From: Bremia lactucae
Lineage: Eukaryota; Oomycota; Peronosporomycetes; Peronosporales; Peronosporaceae
Reading direction: 5' to 3'
Length of the DNA stretch: 27,794 nucleotides
Assembly (NCBI RefSeq): GCF_004359215.1
Contig: NC_090613.1
Span: 1,612,617 to 1,640,410, forward strand
The notes beneath the pieces were generated by a model that was not told the origin of the DNA, made no database searches, and worked only from the letters and a program-made list of their open reading frames with translations. The translations under genes and the position numbers were made by a program. Positions 16,387-26,760 of the stretch are shown here, piece after piece. How positions within the stretch are numbered: position 1 is the first letter of the stretch; every line of letters starts with the position of its first letter.

Positions 16387-16992
16387 TTAGCTCAACATTG
16401 GTATCTTTCGCATTGATCTTAGGGCTAATGCGTGATGAGCAAGAGCTGAAAGGTACTTTGCTTGAGCGAGTCTCTCCCCCCTCAAATAGGAGTTTCTCTC
16501 AAACAGGGTTGTATACGAGGGTGGTGTAAGCCATTCACGAAAAACGGTGTACGCTTTTGTAGAAGCATGCACTGATTGTTGATGGCAAATTCTACCATCT
16601 GCAAGATCTCGCTCCAACTCGTAAAAGAGTCGACGTATCCGCGAAGTATCTCTTCGAGAAAATGGTTTGCACGGTCCGTCTGACAATCTGTTCCAGGACG
16701 ATCAGAAGTTGACATTCTCAACTGTGTTATAAGTAATTCGAAAACAGTTTGCCAAAATTCCGCCGTGAATCTAGGGTCTCAATCTGAGACCAGTTCACGG
16801 GGGTAAACCATGGAGTCGAAATATTGTGTCAACAAAGACACGAACACAGCCTTTGGCTGTGATCGACTCTGGGGCGGCAGCAAGATGTACCATCTTGCCA
16901 AAACGATCAACCAAAACAAGAATACCATTGGTCTTGTGGGTGTCTCTGGGGAATCCGAAGACGAAGTATTTCTTCAGGAAAGAAAAAAACAT
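16387..16992 (-). pseudogene. Integrase catalytic core of element C (inactive)
   Basis: The first catalytic aspartate region reads GILVLVDRFGKMVHLAAAPE and is followed by FRLHGLPPELVSD. The codon after the second catalytic aspartate is TGA where CGA (SDRDPRF) is expected. The third region reads RPGTDCQTDRANHFLEEILR: the glutamate expected in TDGQTE is an aspartate here. FAINNQCMLLQKRTPFFVNG follows. The N-terminal HHCC zinc domain is missing, because RT sequence joins directly to the core. Integrase function is lost. Confidence 0.8.
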
Positions 16993-17850
16993 GTACTGTT
17001 ATTTCGGCATAATTGCGTGAGTACTCGTGCAGGTACGCCGCTAAGCCGAAGAACTTTATAAGTCCCTTTACATCTACTGGCACAGACCAATCGGCGATCG
17101 TCTTGGTTTTCGGATCCGGGCGTACACCGTTTGCCCACGATGCACCCAATAAGTGATATTTCGCTTGCAGCGAATATACACTTCTTGAGATTTGCATACA
17201 ACTTGTGCTTACGCAGAAGTATAAGAACCTTCGGACGTGAGTACGATGTACTTCAACGTCCGACTTACCATTCATGGCTCTGCTAAGAACGAAGACATCA
17301 TCAAAATAACTCGGTGCGAAATCCCGCACCGATCTCAACCGATTGGTTGCGCATCTGTTAAATGCCGCAGGGGCATTACTAAGCCTCTGTGGCTTGACTA
17401 GCCACTCCCAGAGCATATCGCTTGGGGTGATTACTGCTGTGAAAGGGATATCTTGCTCACGCATAAGGATCTGATAGAATCCATCCATCAGAATTATTGA
17501 CGAAAAGATAGTACTCTTGGACATACCATCAATGATTACGTCTTTTCGTGGTTTGGGCGCTTGAGCCGGTATCGTTGCAGTGTTGAATATATTGAATGCA
17601 TGCGTAATCCGCCATCCTCCTGTTGCTTTACACACACAGAAGGTCAACGAGCTATATGGCCCGCTGCTAAGCGTTCAACAAATTTTTTTGTTAATTTGGA
17701 TTACTTACACACAGAAGGTCAACGAGCTATATGGCCCGCTGCTAAGCGTTCAACAAAAATTTTGTTAATTTGGATTACTTGTTCACGAGGCAATGGCCAT
17801 TGCTTCATGATACAGTATTTCGGACCTGGGATTAGGTCGATTTTGTGTCG
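16993..17850 (-). pseudogene. Reverse transcriptase of element C, RNase H deleted
   Basis: From the right: LPREQVIQINKIF, a 75-bp tandem duplication, TFCVCKATGGWRITHAFNIF, LMDGFYQILMREQDIPFTAV (first catalytic aspartate), WLVKPQRLSNAPAAFNR, then SYFDDVFVLSRA (catalytic YFDD), and the thumb/connection PDPKTKTIADWSVPVDVKGL and FFGLAAYLHEYSRNYAEI. After that residue the sequence jumps into integrase, so RNase H and the integrase zinc domain are deleted. Between TGGWR and the LMDGFYQ motif the frame is open. The duplication and a neighbouring small deletion break the fingers. Confidence 0.8.
17636..17785. repeat. 75-bp tandem duplication inside the RT fingers of element C
   Basis: Two adjacent 75-bp units start acagaaggtcaacgagcta and differ in a few bases, mainly in the a/t run (caacaaattttttt versus caacaaaaattttg). 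It duplicates 25 codons, including the frameshifted FVERLAAGHIA segment. A TGA occurs in each unit on the minus strand. Confidence 0.95.
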
Positions 17851-18762
17851 AGTGTCTTATCCTTAGGCAACTCGCACGGTACTGATTAAGGGAAGACATC
17901 CTTAAATTCTTCTAAATCATTATAAAAAGGGTTTATGCTCAAAGACTCCAAGCTGTGGGACGTAAATCGTTCAATCCGAGTCTTCTCGTCGAAGACACTT
18001 TCGTCCACCGATGAGCTTTAGAGAATCCGTTCGTTCTCGGGAAATATCATTGCCGACTGAATATCGGCCACGTGCTTGACATCTGTGACAAGTATGCAGA
18101 TCTGCTTGACATTGCCACTACGTAGATCACGCAAGAACCGTTTCGGTTCAAGCGTTGGCAATTGAGTTATCTTCGAAGTTATCTTCGGAGGCGCTTTAGA
18201 TCAAGTGTATAAGCGATTTCATTTAATCCATTGTTTACTAAGACAATCATTATCTCAGTTTCCTCTTTGGAACTTATTTCCAAAGGTACCTGTGATCCTT
18301 TGACCACAGGTTTCTGGGGACTAGTTCCCACAGATTCTTAAGGACTTATTCCCTTAAGATTTATTTGGGGGGTATCTTCCCCAACTGCCTCTAGCTGTGG
18401 TTGCGCTATCACAGCGATATCCTCTACGATCTGCTCTCCAGTCGATCTAGTAGATTTCGCAGTGTCTCTTATAGACAGGCATTTCAAACTTTCTTGAATG
18501 TTGCTTTCAAGCAAGCATCCTTGTTTCGTACCACTCAACTTATTCGAGTGATTAAACTTTGACGCTGCCTGTGCTTGCGTACAGCCGTCGGGATATAACT
18601 CCACAGTGTGATGAATATTCATACTGAGGTCTTATGCGGTCGTGCAAACGCCATCACACTCACTCGTAGGATATCCACACCGTTGTGAACGCTTTGAGAC
18701 GTTCATCAGCGGGCCATTTGATGAACAAGAGACAGGCATCGTCACGGCTTGATGCTGCCAAT
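17851..18762 (-). pseudogene. Spacer between protease and RT of element C
   Basis: No domain is recognised. One minus-strand frame of 94 codons (18338-18622, MNIHHTVELYPDGCTQAQAA) is open. Position and polar composition match the poorly conserved protease-RT spacer of A and B. Confidence 0.45.
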
Positions 18763-19157
18763 TTTTTTTTTACATGGCTCGTACTTTCTGAGCCATGGTA
18801 ATCCAAGGATGACATCAAATCCTTCATCCAAGTCTAGTACGATGAAATCATCATCGTACTGTTTACCTTTTAAGGTGTATTGGATACCAACAACACGTTA
18901 CTTAACCGTTACAGATGCGCACGTTGCTAGGCGCACTGTCATCCTCGTTAAAGGGATATCACTCAAGAAATTTGAGCCTGCGATCTTCTAGCGAATGGCG
19001 TCGAATAAAAATAGCTCGACGCCCTACAATCGACTAGGGACTTAAGCGGCAACTTATTTGACTCTTTTATATTCAGAGTGACGAGGTGAACCTCATCCCC
19101 TGGGCAGTTACAGACAATGTTTGCGTGTGAGGAGCAACTTTCGTCAAAGACCTGCAA
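18763..19157 (-). pseudogene. Protease region of element C (active site altered)
   Basis: On the minus strand HLVTLNIKESNKLPLKSLVD is followed by CRASSYF. The catalytic triad DSG has become DCR, which should abolish activity. The C-terminal part reads GIQYTLKGKQYDDDFIVLDL then DEGFDVILGLPWLRKYEP, the conserved end of gypsy proteases. A frameshift separates the two parts. Confidence 0.75.
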
Positions 19158-19333
19158 ATTCTTTGGCGTTGCTGGATTCCTAGGGCGCTCCGCACCTACT
19201 GACCCCGACCGTTTTTTGGCTATCCGCCTCGCCGTTGCGATTTCGCAACAGCGTCGGCTCCGTGTCCTCTACTATTCGTTGCGAGAGGTCGGTCTTTTCG
19301 CTCAGTGTTTTTAGACACTGGCCGTGAAGCACT

Positions 19334-20182
19334 ACACTAATAGGCGGAGTGGCCCATTTTCTGACAACGATTACATTTCTGTAACCGTTTGTAACTTGAA
19401 GATCAAGGTTTCTTGCTCTACATACGAGAGATCCATGGGTTCTGAACCTCCGTTTTCTTTTTGTCTCGGTGGACGATAAGCATCAAAGTGGACAAAAGCC
19501 TGTTTAAGACTGAAGTCCTATTTCGCTATAGAGATCGCTTGGTCGATCGACTATAGTTCTAGCCGGAACAGGTGGGTCTTAATAGTCCATCTGCAAGAAA
19601 TTTAATAAACACAGATACCTGTGTTTGTTCATCAATTGGTTGACTCACGATACAACTGACCAGGTATCGTGTATGTTGGGCATAAGCGTGAAGATCACGC
19701 TTGCCCTGCTCCAAATCCAGGAGCTCGGCACGAGCCCTGAATTCGGCACGTGGTGGCTCAAATATTTGTTTTGAGCCGGGTCTTACAGACCTCAAATGAT
19801 TCAAAGACTAATGGGTCGTGAAGCTTGAGCCCCAAGGAAGCGTCGGCCCATTAGCATCATTTACATGCTGCTGTCTCAACAGTTCCAATTGTTGAGCACC
19901 CTGTTCTCTCAACACCTCGGCGTGTTCAGAGCATTGCTGGTGAAGCAAGGCTACTTTCTCTCGGGCCACGTCGAGTTCGTGTTGTATGAACTCGGCTATG
20001 GCCGCATTGTCTTCATCTCTTCCCAGAGTGTACCGCATGGCGCCAAAGGCTGGGCCGCCTACGACCAAACTCATTCGTCCGATCGCTCTCCATTTTAGGG
20101 TTTTCAAATTAGTTAACTTTTCAAGCGTTGCGTGATAGCCTTTTTGAGGGGCTTGAAAGCTCCCTCCTTCTTTATCCAACAA
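19334..20182 (-). pseudogene. Gag of element C, N-terminally truncated and internally deleted
   Basis: From the right: SFQAPQKGYHATLEKLTNL, RAIGRMSLVVGGPAFGAMRY, a coiled coil (EFIQHELDVAREKVALLHQQ, VLREQGAQQLELLRQQ), stop; then the capsid-like end IFEPPRAEFRARAELLDLEQ, GKRDLHAYAQHTRYLVSCIV, QVSVFIKFLADGL. The basic PPRRQ-like segment (about 19440-19500) follows. A CCHC knuckle CNRCQKMGHSAY-stop-C (19334-19375) carries TAG just before the last cysteine. Compared with 8093-9844 it lacks ~350 N-terminal codons and starts 18 bases from the LTR. Confidence 0.75.
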
Positions 20183-20200
20183 CTACGAAGTGCTATTAGG

Positions 20201-20693
20201 TGTAACGGGGCACGTTACACTAGTACTGATCTGTACTAGTTAGCCTTACACTGATTACAGTGTAACTTAGGTGACTCGAAACTTCACGTACACAAGGGTA
20301 CAGAGGAAGGTTTCTAAGTAGCTAAAGGGCTTCACCTACCAAAGGTAATTCAAAGGATAAGAATTAGGGAAAAGTAAAACTATATTCATATAATTAGTTT
20401 CCTACGTAACGAGCTTCTATCTACTACTGACCTTATTACATTAATATCTAACTAAGTATGGCACCTCCTTGCGCACCGCACAAACGTGTCTTATTAACGA
20501 TTGGCGAAGTTGATTCAGACTTAAATCTACCATCAAATCAATATTATCAAATTTGATAATATTGGAACTATTAAAGTCAAAATTAATAAAGATAATAATT
20601 TCGTACTTCTTTGTCTATTTCTTCTCATAGGAAATAATTATTGTTATTCCTCTTATAGGAAATCATAGTTATGTAATGGGATACCCCATTACA
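20201..20693 (-). repeat. 5' LTR of element C
   Basis: On the plus strand it starts TGTAACGGGGCAC and ends CCCCATTACA. Its flanks align directly and its middle aligns inverted with 9845-10328. It holds a tandem pair of perfect hairpins (20219-20240, 8-bp arms; 20246-20265, 8-bp arms) and a 24-base perfect palindrome at 20540-20563. The flank toward gag lacks a TGG primer-binding site. Confidence 0.7.
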
Positions 20694-20991
20694 CACAAAC
20701 CTTCTGAGCACAGTCATGAAGCGCTTTACCTTTTTCTCTCACGGTTAGTGAGGTAGTAATGTAGTTGGTGGGCGCCTTAAGCGAACCCACCCAACACACT
20801 AATTAAAGTGACGCTACGAGAGCGGTAATTCGACTTCACGTGCGCACTTACGAGCTAGGAAGTAGTTTTTAGACTGAAATATATTTATTCATATTAAATA
20901 TAAAACCTAGATGACATTTATGATTGTTTAATTAACTAATCACTAAATGCCATCTCTACAAATACGCTCGGAATACATATCACTGTCTATC
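20694..20991 (-). repeat. X-type LTR fragment, inverted, truncated by element B
   Basis: It aligns with 7610-7850 in the same orientation (ttggtgggcgcctta, gagcggtaat-cg-ct, gcgcacttac, agtagttttagactga). The last ~30 bases (20960-20990) match X only in the opposite orientation. Bases 20694-20740 are weakly similar or unassigned. Confidence 0.65.
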
Positions 20992-21458
20992 TACAATGGA
21001 ACACATCGGTTTGTGAAACGTTGTTGTGGTACATTTTACCTTATGGGTAGTATACCCTTTTATCCTATTCTAAAATTGTAAATTACTAAATCCCATTAAT
21101 TATGGGTAACAAATGTGGTCGCCGCCAGAAAGAAATCTGGCGGACAAAACTTCTTAAATTAGCGAGGGAAAGTTTCTTTAGACTTCAATAATCTAAAACA
21201 GTTCAGTTCCCCTTTTGATCTTAAGCGTCTATGCCTTCCTAATGCTTGCGCATTGATCTGGAGAGATCGAAGCCTTTCTAAGGTACATACTCTCGGGCAC
21301 TAGTTGCCACTTGATTCTACGAGCCCCTGAATCTATTGAACTAAGCTTTAATAGCTTGTACGACTCCCTAATTTGATAGACCCTTTATATTAATAGATCT
21401 AAGAGATCCTCTGAGTCTAAAAGTCTTCCTCTGACTTTAGGAGCGACGTAGCTCCGTT
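20992..21458 (+). repeat. 5' LTR of element B
   Basis: It is homologous to 7118-7572 and to 27702-27794. A perfect 8-bp hairpin (21122-21143) corresponds to those in the two A LTRs. The last bases are missing: gtagctccg joins directly to ttagcactcgtag, which in A lies ~57 bases further on, after the primer-binding site. Confidence 0.8.
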
Positions 21459-21512
21459 AGCACTCGTAGTTAATCTACGCCTAAGTCTTTATAATACTAA
21501 TCATTTACTGAA

Positions 21513-22560
21513 ATGGAAGAGTTTCCAGAACTTCAGAGACCCGACGCACAGCGTATGACAAGCTCAAAACTTTGTTTGGGCTTGAACATACATAATTCAT
21601 TATGTCTCAAGGACCACAGGTCCTGCATGCAAGGCTTGAAGACTTCATGCAATATGTATCCTCCCTGATCAGCCAGGTCCAAGATCACTTGGCGGCATCT
21701 ATCCCAACCCGGTACATCTCTGTACATGATTTAGAGCCAAAGGCTCGCCCTCTAGCTGTCAATGTGAAGACATTTTAAAGAAAAAAGGAAGAAATTTCCC
21801 TTTTTGGATTAAGCAGATGGAGATGTCCATTTACTCCGCCTTGTCTTAACAGAACAGCAGAAGGTGGCCATGGCCATTGCCAAGCTCGGAGGTAGAGCCA
21901 TGGAGTGGGCACTATCGTACAGTACGTCCCAGCAAATGACCAGCGTGTTTGCACCGCCTGATCAGGCTTTTCGCATGCGTCACGGCTCATAGCGACTCGA
22001 CAGAGTAAACAAACCCTAGGGGACTATGTCCAGGAGTTGAGAACTCTCATTGCATCTATGCATCAAAACGCGGTGCAAGAAGCAATTGTCGTAACAGGTG
22101 TTATGGGGAGTCTCAATGGGGGCGTTGCCCGGACGGAATTATTCCGATCCCATCCTGCTACTTTGAAGCGGCAGTTGCCATAGCGCTACGCGCTGATTTC
22201 GACTTTAAGTTTGCTCGTGTTAGCACGCCTGTTTACCGAACAAGCTCTTCGAGCACATGGGTACCGTCTAATAGACCGGAACCCAGTGTTCTAAGCCTCG
22301 TTGAGGAAGGAGAAGAGGCTTTATAAGCTGTGGAACAGCATAAGAACGTTCGAAGGTGTTATATGTGCGGAAGCACGAAACATTTACGTCCGGCCTGTTC
22401 CCTACGAAATACGCGTAAAGCTCGAAATAGCACCGATTCCGACCTATACCAGAAACCTGGTACGGTCCGGGAAAACGTCGATACCCAGTAGGAGCGGGGT
22501 GCCCTACTGGGGAAGACCTAGACTCTGTTGAACCTCTAAAAGGTGAGAGTAAACAGGACC
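21513..22560 (+). pseudogene. Gag of element B (heavily broken)
   Basis: The ATG opens MEEFPELQ as in A, but frameshifts start within 15 codons. Recognisable pieces are KVAMAIAKLGGRAMEWAL, QQMTSVFAPPDQAFRMR, and the knuckle CYMCGSTKHLRPAC (22357-22398), each in a different frame. A deletion of ~35 bases relative to A removes the INDAFPSWDSL segment. Zinc-binding residues are intact, but the protein cannot be made as one chain. Confidence 0.7.
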
Positions 22561-22960
22561 TAGCCCCAATTGGCTCGGTGCGTAATGGCACAGGGCGTGA
22601 ATACAAGCCTGGTTTTTTTATCACTCAAGCGACTGTGAAGGACTCCGATAAGCCATCGTCAATTTTAATTGACTCAGGAGCAACCTTGCAATTATGCTCG
22701 ACGTATTTTCCTTGAAGGAAATCAACAATACGTTGAGGCCCTTAAAGCGAATGAACGTGATACAATCACTGTTCGCTCAGCGACTGGAACTCGTGTCACG
22801 GTTCCCAAAGTTCCATTGAACGTATGTATAGAGTTTCTGGACTTTGACAGTGTGGAACGCTGTCTCGTCCTTGATTTGGATTCGAGATATGATCTCCCTC
22901 CTGGGTATAACGTGGCTTGAACGCCATGAGCCATGGATCTATTGGAGGTCTAAGACCTTA
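22560..22960 (+). pseudogene. Protease region of element B
   Basis: The sequence reads SSILIDSGA (catalytic DSG), then one frame away CNYARRIFLEGNQQYVEALK, VRSATGTRVTVPKVPLN and RCLVLDLDSRYDL. One extra base after GA shifts the frame, and a second shift follows near 22900. Unlike A, this copy keeps the VRSATGTRVTVPKVPL segment open. Confidence 0.75.
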
Positions 22961-23790
22961 GGCGCCACGCGCAATGCTCCTAGCAAAGTTTTGGAGAGTC
23001 ATGAACCCACCTTTGCTAGGCAACAAAAGTGCTATTGGCGCAGATCATTGAATGAGTATGTCAGTGTTACATTGGCATGTCTGAGTTAATAAACTCTAAT
23101 GTTAAAATGTTAATTCTGAGCCCGACTCAGCAGAAATAAGTGAAACGGCACGTGCTCCGTCGAGTGACATTCGTTTAATATCGATTCACTAAATGCTGAA
23201 AGCATTGTTGGCCTAAGGTCGAATCATCAAGGGTGCAATATCCCTGACATACGTCGAGTGGCACGTCTAAGTCCACCGAGTATGGTCGGCCGAGGTGGCA
23301 TCATACTGAGTGTCAGTAGTGACACTATTGGCGGTTCGGCAGGACCTCAAGGGTGCAATATCCCTAAGATACGTCGAGTGGCACGTCTAAGTCCACCGAG
23401 TGTGGTCGGCCGAGGTGGCACCATACTGAGTGTCGATAGTGACACTATTAGCAGTTCGCCAGGGCATTTTGGGTCAAACCCGCCTAATGCACGTGAAGCG
23501 ACACGTAAACGTTCGCTGGATAAAAAAGTTGAGTTACCTAACTCCTTGTCGGATGTCAAATTAGACACCATGTTTTGTATAGAACCAATACAGGCTGGAA
23601 AATTCGAGGACGTGAATGTCCCGGCCTCTAAGAGGCGTATTGTCTCAACTCCAAGACAGGATGGACACGAAGCATGTATACCCTCCCAGAGTGATACAAG
23701 TGAGCAGTTACATACGCTTGTAAATGGTGTAACCGGTAACATTGAGGGGAAGTTAGCCTTGCGGCAATCCCCTCGTTACATGCTCTTTTA
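22961..23790 (+). pseudogene. Protease-RT spacer of element B with a 120-bp duplication
   Basis: The polar spacer includes two 40-codon copies of GCNIP-[DK]-IRRVARLSPPS and then PNAREATRKRSLDKKVELPN. A 177-codon frame (23258-23791) ends in TAG. No domain is recognised. The serine/threonine-rich make-up matches the A spacer. Confidence 0.6.
23231..23470 (+). repeat. 120-bp tandem duplication in the element B spacer
   Basis: Bases 23231-23350 and 23351-23470 are two units with period exactly 120 bp (gggtgcaatatccct start). They are very similar over most of the length and diverge near the end of the second unit. Element A has one copy. Confidence 0.95.
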
Positions 23791-23802
23791 GAACTAGACG
23801 AA

Positions 23803-24780
23803 ATGTCTATTGATGAGTGCGGTCGAGCCTTAAAAGCTGGTGACTTATCTGAATTGGTGGTCATTCGACCTATGGTTGAGTTAAACTCATCGTCACTTCT
23901 AGACGAAGCTGTCCTGGATGACACAAAAGCTGCACTTAGTGCGCGAAATGGGTCATCGATCCTTAAAGATCCTACGGATTCCTTTTCTTCCTTAATTAAG
24001 GAATTCCAAGATGTGGTATGTAACTTACCATCTGTTTTACCTCCGGATAGAGGTGTTCGTCATAAAATTGACTTAGTTCCGGGAACCAAATGCTGTGTCA
24101 CAAGACAATGGCCTTTACCAAGGGAGCATTGTGACGTCATTGACAATTTCTTCAGTGCTAAGCACGAAGCTGGAATGGTACGAGAGAGCAGATCTCCTCA
24201 TTCGACACCGACATTTTGTAAAAAGCCAAATGGTAAATGGCGCATTGTACATGCTTATAATAAGCTTAACCAGCACAAACCACCATTCCTAGAAAGGACG
24301 TTCTTCAGAACAATATGGTGGGGGTTCAATGTACAGTGCACTTGACTTAGTCGATGGTTACTATATTCTGCTCATGGGAGCTTGCGATATCCCGCTTACA
24401 GCGGTTAGCACACCAAGTGGTATGCTATGGAGTGGTTGGTTACGCCGCCAGAGCTTTCCAACGTCCCGGCAACATTTAATCGTCTAGTGACGCAACTGTT
24501 TTGCCCTCACCGAGGTTATGCACAGACTTATTTCGATGACATTTTTGTCCATAGTCGTGCGGAGCAGAGTCGGTCGGATGTGGAAAACCTAATAGACCAT
24601 TTGCGAGCAGTGCTCGATTGTATGCGCACAAACAAATTGTATGCCAATGCATCTAAGTGGAAAGCGAAGCCTTACAGCGGACCCTGCTAAGGTAAAAGCC
24701 ATAGTAGATTGGTCGGTTCCTAAAATTCGAAAGGATTTACGTCAGTGGTTGGGTCTCGCCGATTATTTACACAAATAAAG
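23803..24780 (+). pseudogene. Reverse transcriptase of element B
   Basis: A 180-codon frame ends in the fingers ([40 protein letters not shown]). After a frameshift come [14 protein letters not shown] (first catalytic aspartate), PLTAVSTPSGMLW, WLVTPPELSNVPATFNRL, and YAQTYFDDIFVHSRAE (YFDD 24529-24540). A net deletion of about 44 bases relative to A (after NASK) shifts the frame in the thumb. A second frame keeps DWSVPKIRKDLRQWLGLADY. All catalytic residues are visible, but the chain is broken at least twice. Confidence 0.85.
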
Positions 24781-25430
24781 CGAAAATCACGCTCATATGG
24801 CTAGGCCATTATCTAATCTCCTTATAAAGGATACCGAATGGTGCTGTACTAGCACAGAACATAACGTTTTTTAAGCAGTTAAGGATGGTCTTATCCATGC
24901 CTCGATTCTGGCACTGCCAAATCCAAATTGGCCTTTCAGTGTCGACTGTGACGCATCGGATTTTGCCATTGACAGTGCTCTGTTACAAACATAGCTGATG
25001 GGCGTAATCATGTTCTTGCGTTCGAGTTTAGACAGCTTAAAGCTGCGAAAAAGAAGTTCCAGTTCATGACAAAGTTACTTGCCATGAAGTATGCTCTCAT
25101 CAAATTCAGAGTTCATCTGCTCGGCTCTAAGCCGTTTGTGATATATATAGATCACGCATCATTACGCACGGCGACTAAGTTGCCCCATCTCTGACAGGGA
25201 ATGGGCCGATGGCTATTATGATTCGCCGAATACAACTTTGAGGTGAAGTATAAGCCTGGCATGCAGAATGCTTTGGCCTATGCGTTACCACACAGGCCGG
25301 ATATTGAGCTCTCTCATCTAACGACTATGATGTCGCTCGTTGCTGAATAAATCCGCTCGGCTTACGCCAACGATGAACAGTGTGTAGCTCAGCAACGAGC
25401 TCTAAAAAGCTCTGAATTGGGTTTTAAATT
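24781..25430 (+). pseudogene. RNase H of element B
   Basis: NPNWPFSVDCDASDFAIDSA carries the first catalytic acidic residue. Later pieces are LGSKPFVIYIDHASLRTATK and NALAYALPHRPDIELSH. The acidic pair seen in A (YTDHAS; NALADALSRRP) is altered to YIDHAS and NALAYALPHRP, so one conserved aspartate is a tyrosine. Stops interrupt the frame. Confidence 0.75.
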
Positions 25431-26250
25431 GTCGGCACATTTGCGTACAAGGGAGCATCGATTTTCTATCGAACGCGACCTGTTGCTTTATTGCATGGAC
25501 GCTGCGGATCCTCCGTGCTGATGGTGAAGGTACAGCAAGGCTGTTCATCGATCGCGTTGTTTGACAACACGGTTTGCCAGTGGCAATTGACTCTAATCGG
25601 GACCCCGTTTCACGAATATATTCGGAAATCAAATTTCCGAGTGCTTGGCACCAGATTAAATATGTCCACTGCGGACCAAACGCAGACCGATGGTCAAACT
25701 GAATGTGTCAATCGCGTCATTGAAGACATTTACGCAGTGTGTGCGCTCAGACACCAAAGCGCTGGAGCACAATGCTCCGAGTGGTGGAGTTTGCGTTAAA
25801 TAACGCTGTACATGCCTCTACAGGCAATACTTCGTTCTATGTCAACGGTCTCACCGACCCAGGCGTTCCGTTAACGATACCACTGCGTGGCTCAGGGCTT
25901 AGTGGGGGAGAATTAGCCAATAGGCTTGCTGATATCAGCCCGGTTCCGTTTGGAAACAAGTAAGCGAGTTTCTCGCGACGCGATTTAGTGTCTTAAGACA
26001 TGTAAGGGATCCGATGGCTGATAGCTAGACAAACAAAAAGAACAAGCAGATGCCAAAGGCAGAAGCTGTATTAATTCTTATATGGGCGGAGACCGAGTTT
26101 TATTAAACGTTAAAAATCTACCTACCAACTTGGTTTCCACGGTCTTCAAGACCAAATTGCACCAGCGCTTTATTGGACCATTTACGGTCGTAGCCAAGAA
26201 GGGCCTACTCTTACACGCTAAGCCTTCCTAGCAAGCTGCATACACACCCA
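25431..26250 (+). pseudogene. Integrase of element B, core deleted
   Basis: The sequence passes from LLYCMDAADPP to ADGEGTARLFIDRVV, so the HHCC zinc domain and the first catalytic aspartate are gone. The second site reads DSNRDP where SDRDP is expected (D to N). The glutamate region TADQTQTDGQTECVNRVIED is preserved. Further parts are RVVEFALNNAVHASTGNTSF, YVNGLTDPGVPLTIPLRGSG, the C-terminal YMGGDRVLLNVKNLPTNL, and HPAI-x-IGLLKPYRDPSH at the end. Several frames are needed. Confidence 0.8.
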
Positions 26251-26760
26251 GCGATCTAAATTGGCTTGCTTAAGCCATATCGGGACCCTTCCCACGTGGA
26301 CTTAAAGGCGCTTGCGCCGAGACAGGCAGTCGTGCCGCAGATTTCTGCATCTTCACCAGGATGTCCAGCTGACTCTCTAAACGAGGTTGCTGACGCTCCA
26401 GCAGCGAAAGATGGTTCTGAACCGCCTCAAAGGAGCTCTCAACCCGAGCAAGGCCCTCACGAAGAAGTTGCATCTCGTGCTTTAGAGCATAAAATGCTTC
26501 TGCCGAGATTTCGGCCCCCTCTCCGCGCTGCCTGTGCGCGGGGGGACCTTCAGTGTCACGTGGAGAAACTTTAAAGTGACGACGTCGTAAGGGCCAACAC
26601 CAGTATCTGGTGAAGTGGCTAGGGTAGCCCTCTTCTAAATGATCTTGGGAGTTTGAGGTACCACTTCGGCAAGATTGCCCGTAAGCCGTTGACGTTTTTA
26701 AGCGCCAAGCTCAGGGTCAACTCGCGTCAAACGACGCATCCCACCACTTGAAGTGGAATT
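26251..26760 (+). pseudogene. Integrase-chromodomain linker and chromodomain of element B
   Basis: The linker (LNEVADAPAAKDGSEPPQ, SQPEQGPHEEVA) and chromodomain (HVEKL, QYLVKWLG, SWEFEVPLRQDCP, AVDVFKRQ) match A but are split by TAA after HVEKL, TAG after WLG, and TAA later. A one-base deletion in the tttaaag run marks the first break. The opposite strand holds the better preserved C-terminal coil of the antisense ORF. Confidence 0.75.

Larger units (their letters stand above)
9845..20693 (-). mobile_element. Element C: degenerate Ty3/gypsy retrotransposon on the minus strand, nested and interrupted
   Basis: Two related LTRs of 484 and 493 bp bound the block. Between them, on the minus strand from the right, lie gag, protease, RT and integrase. 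The plus strand carries an antisense gene near the left (3') LTR. Flanking pentamers CACTA (9840-9844) and CACAA (20694-20698) differ at one base and could be the target-site duplication. The element is interrupted by a 3.27-kb composite insert between two copies of a ~328-bp segment. It lacks a recognisable primer-binding site, RNase H, and the N-terminal half of gag. The alternative, two unrelated LTRs by chance around the block, is less likely because the polypurine tract agrees with the minus-strand polarity. Confidence 0.6.
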
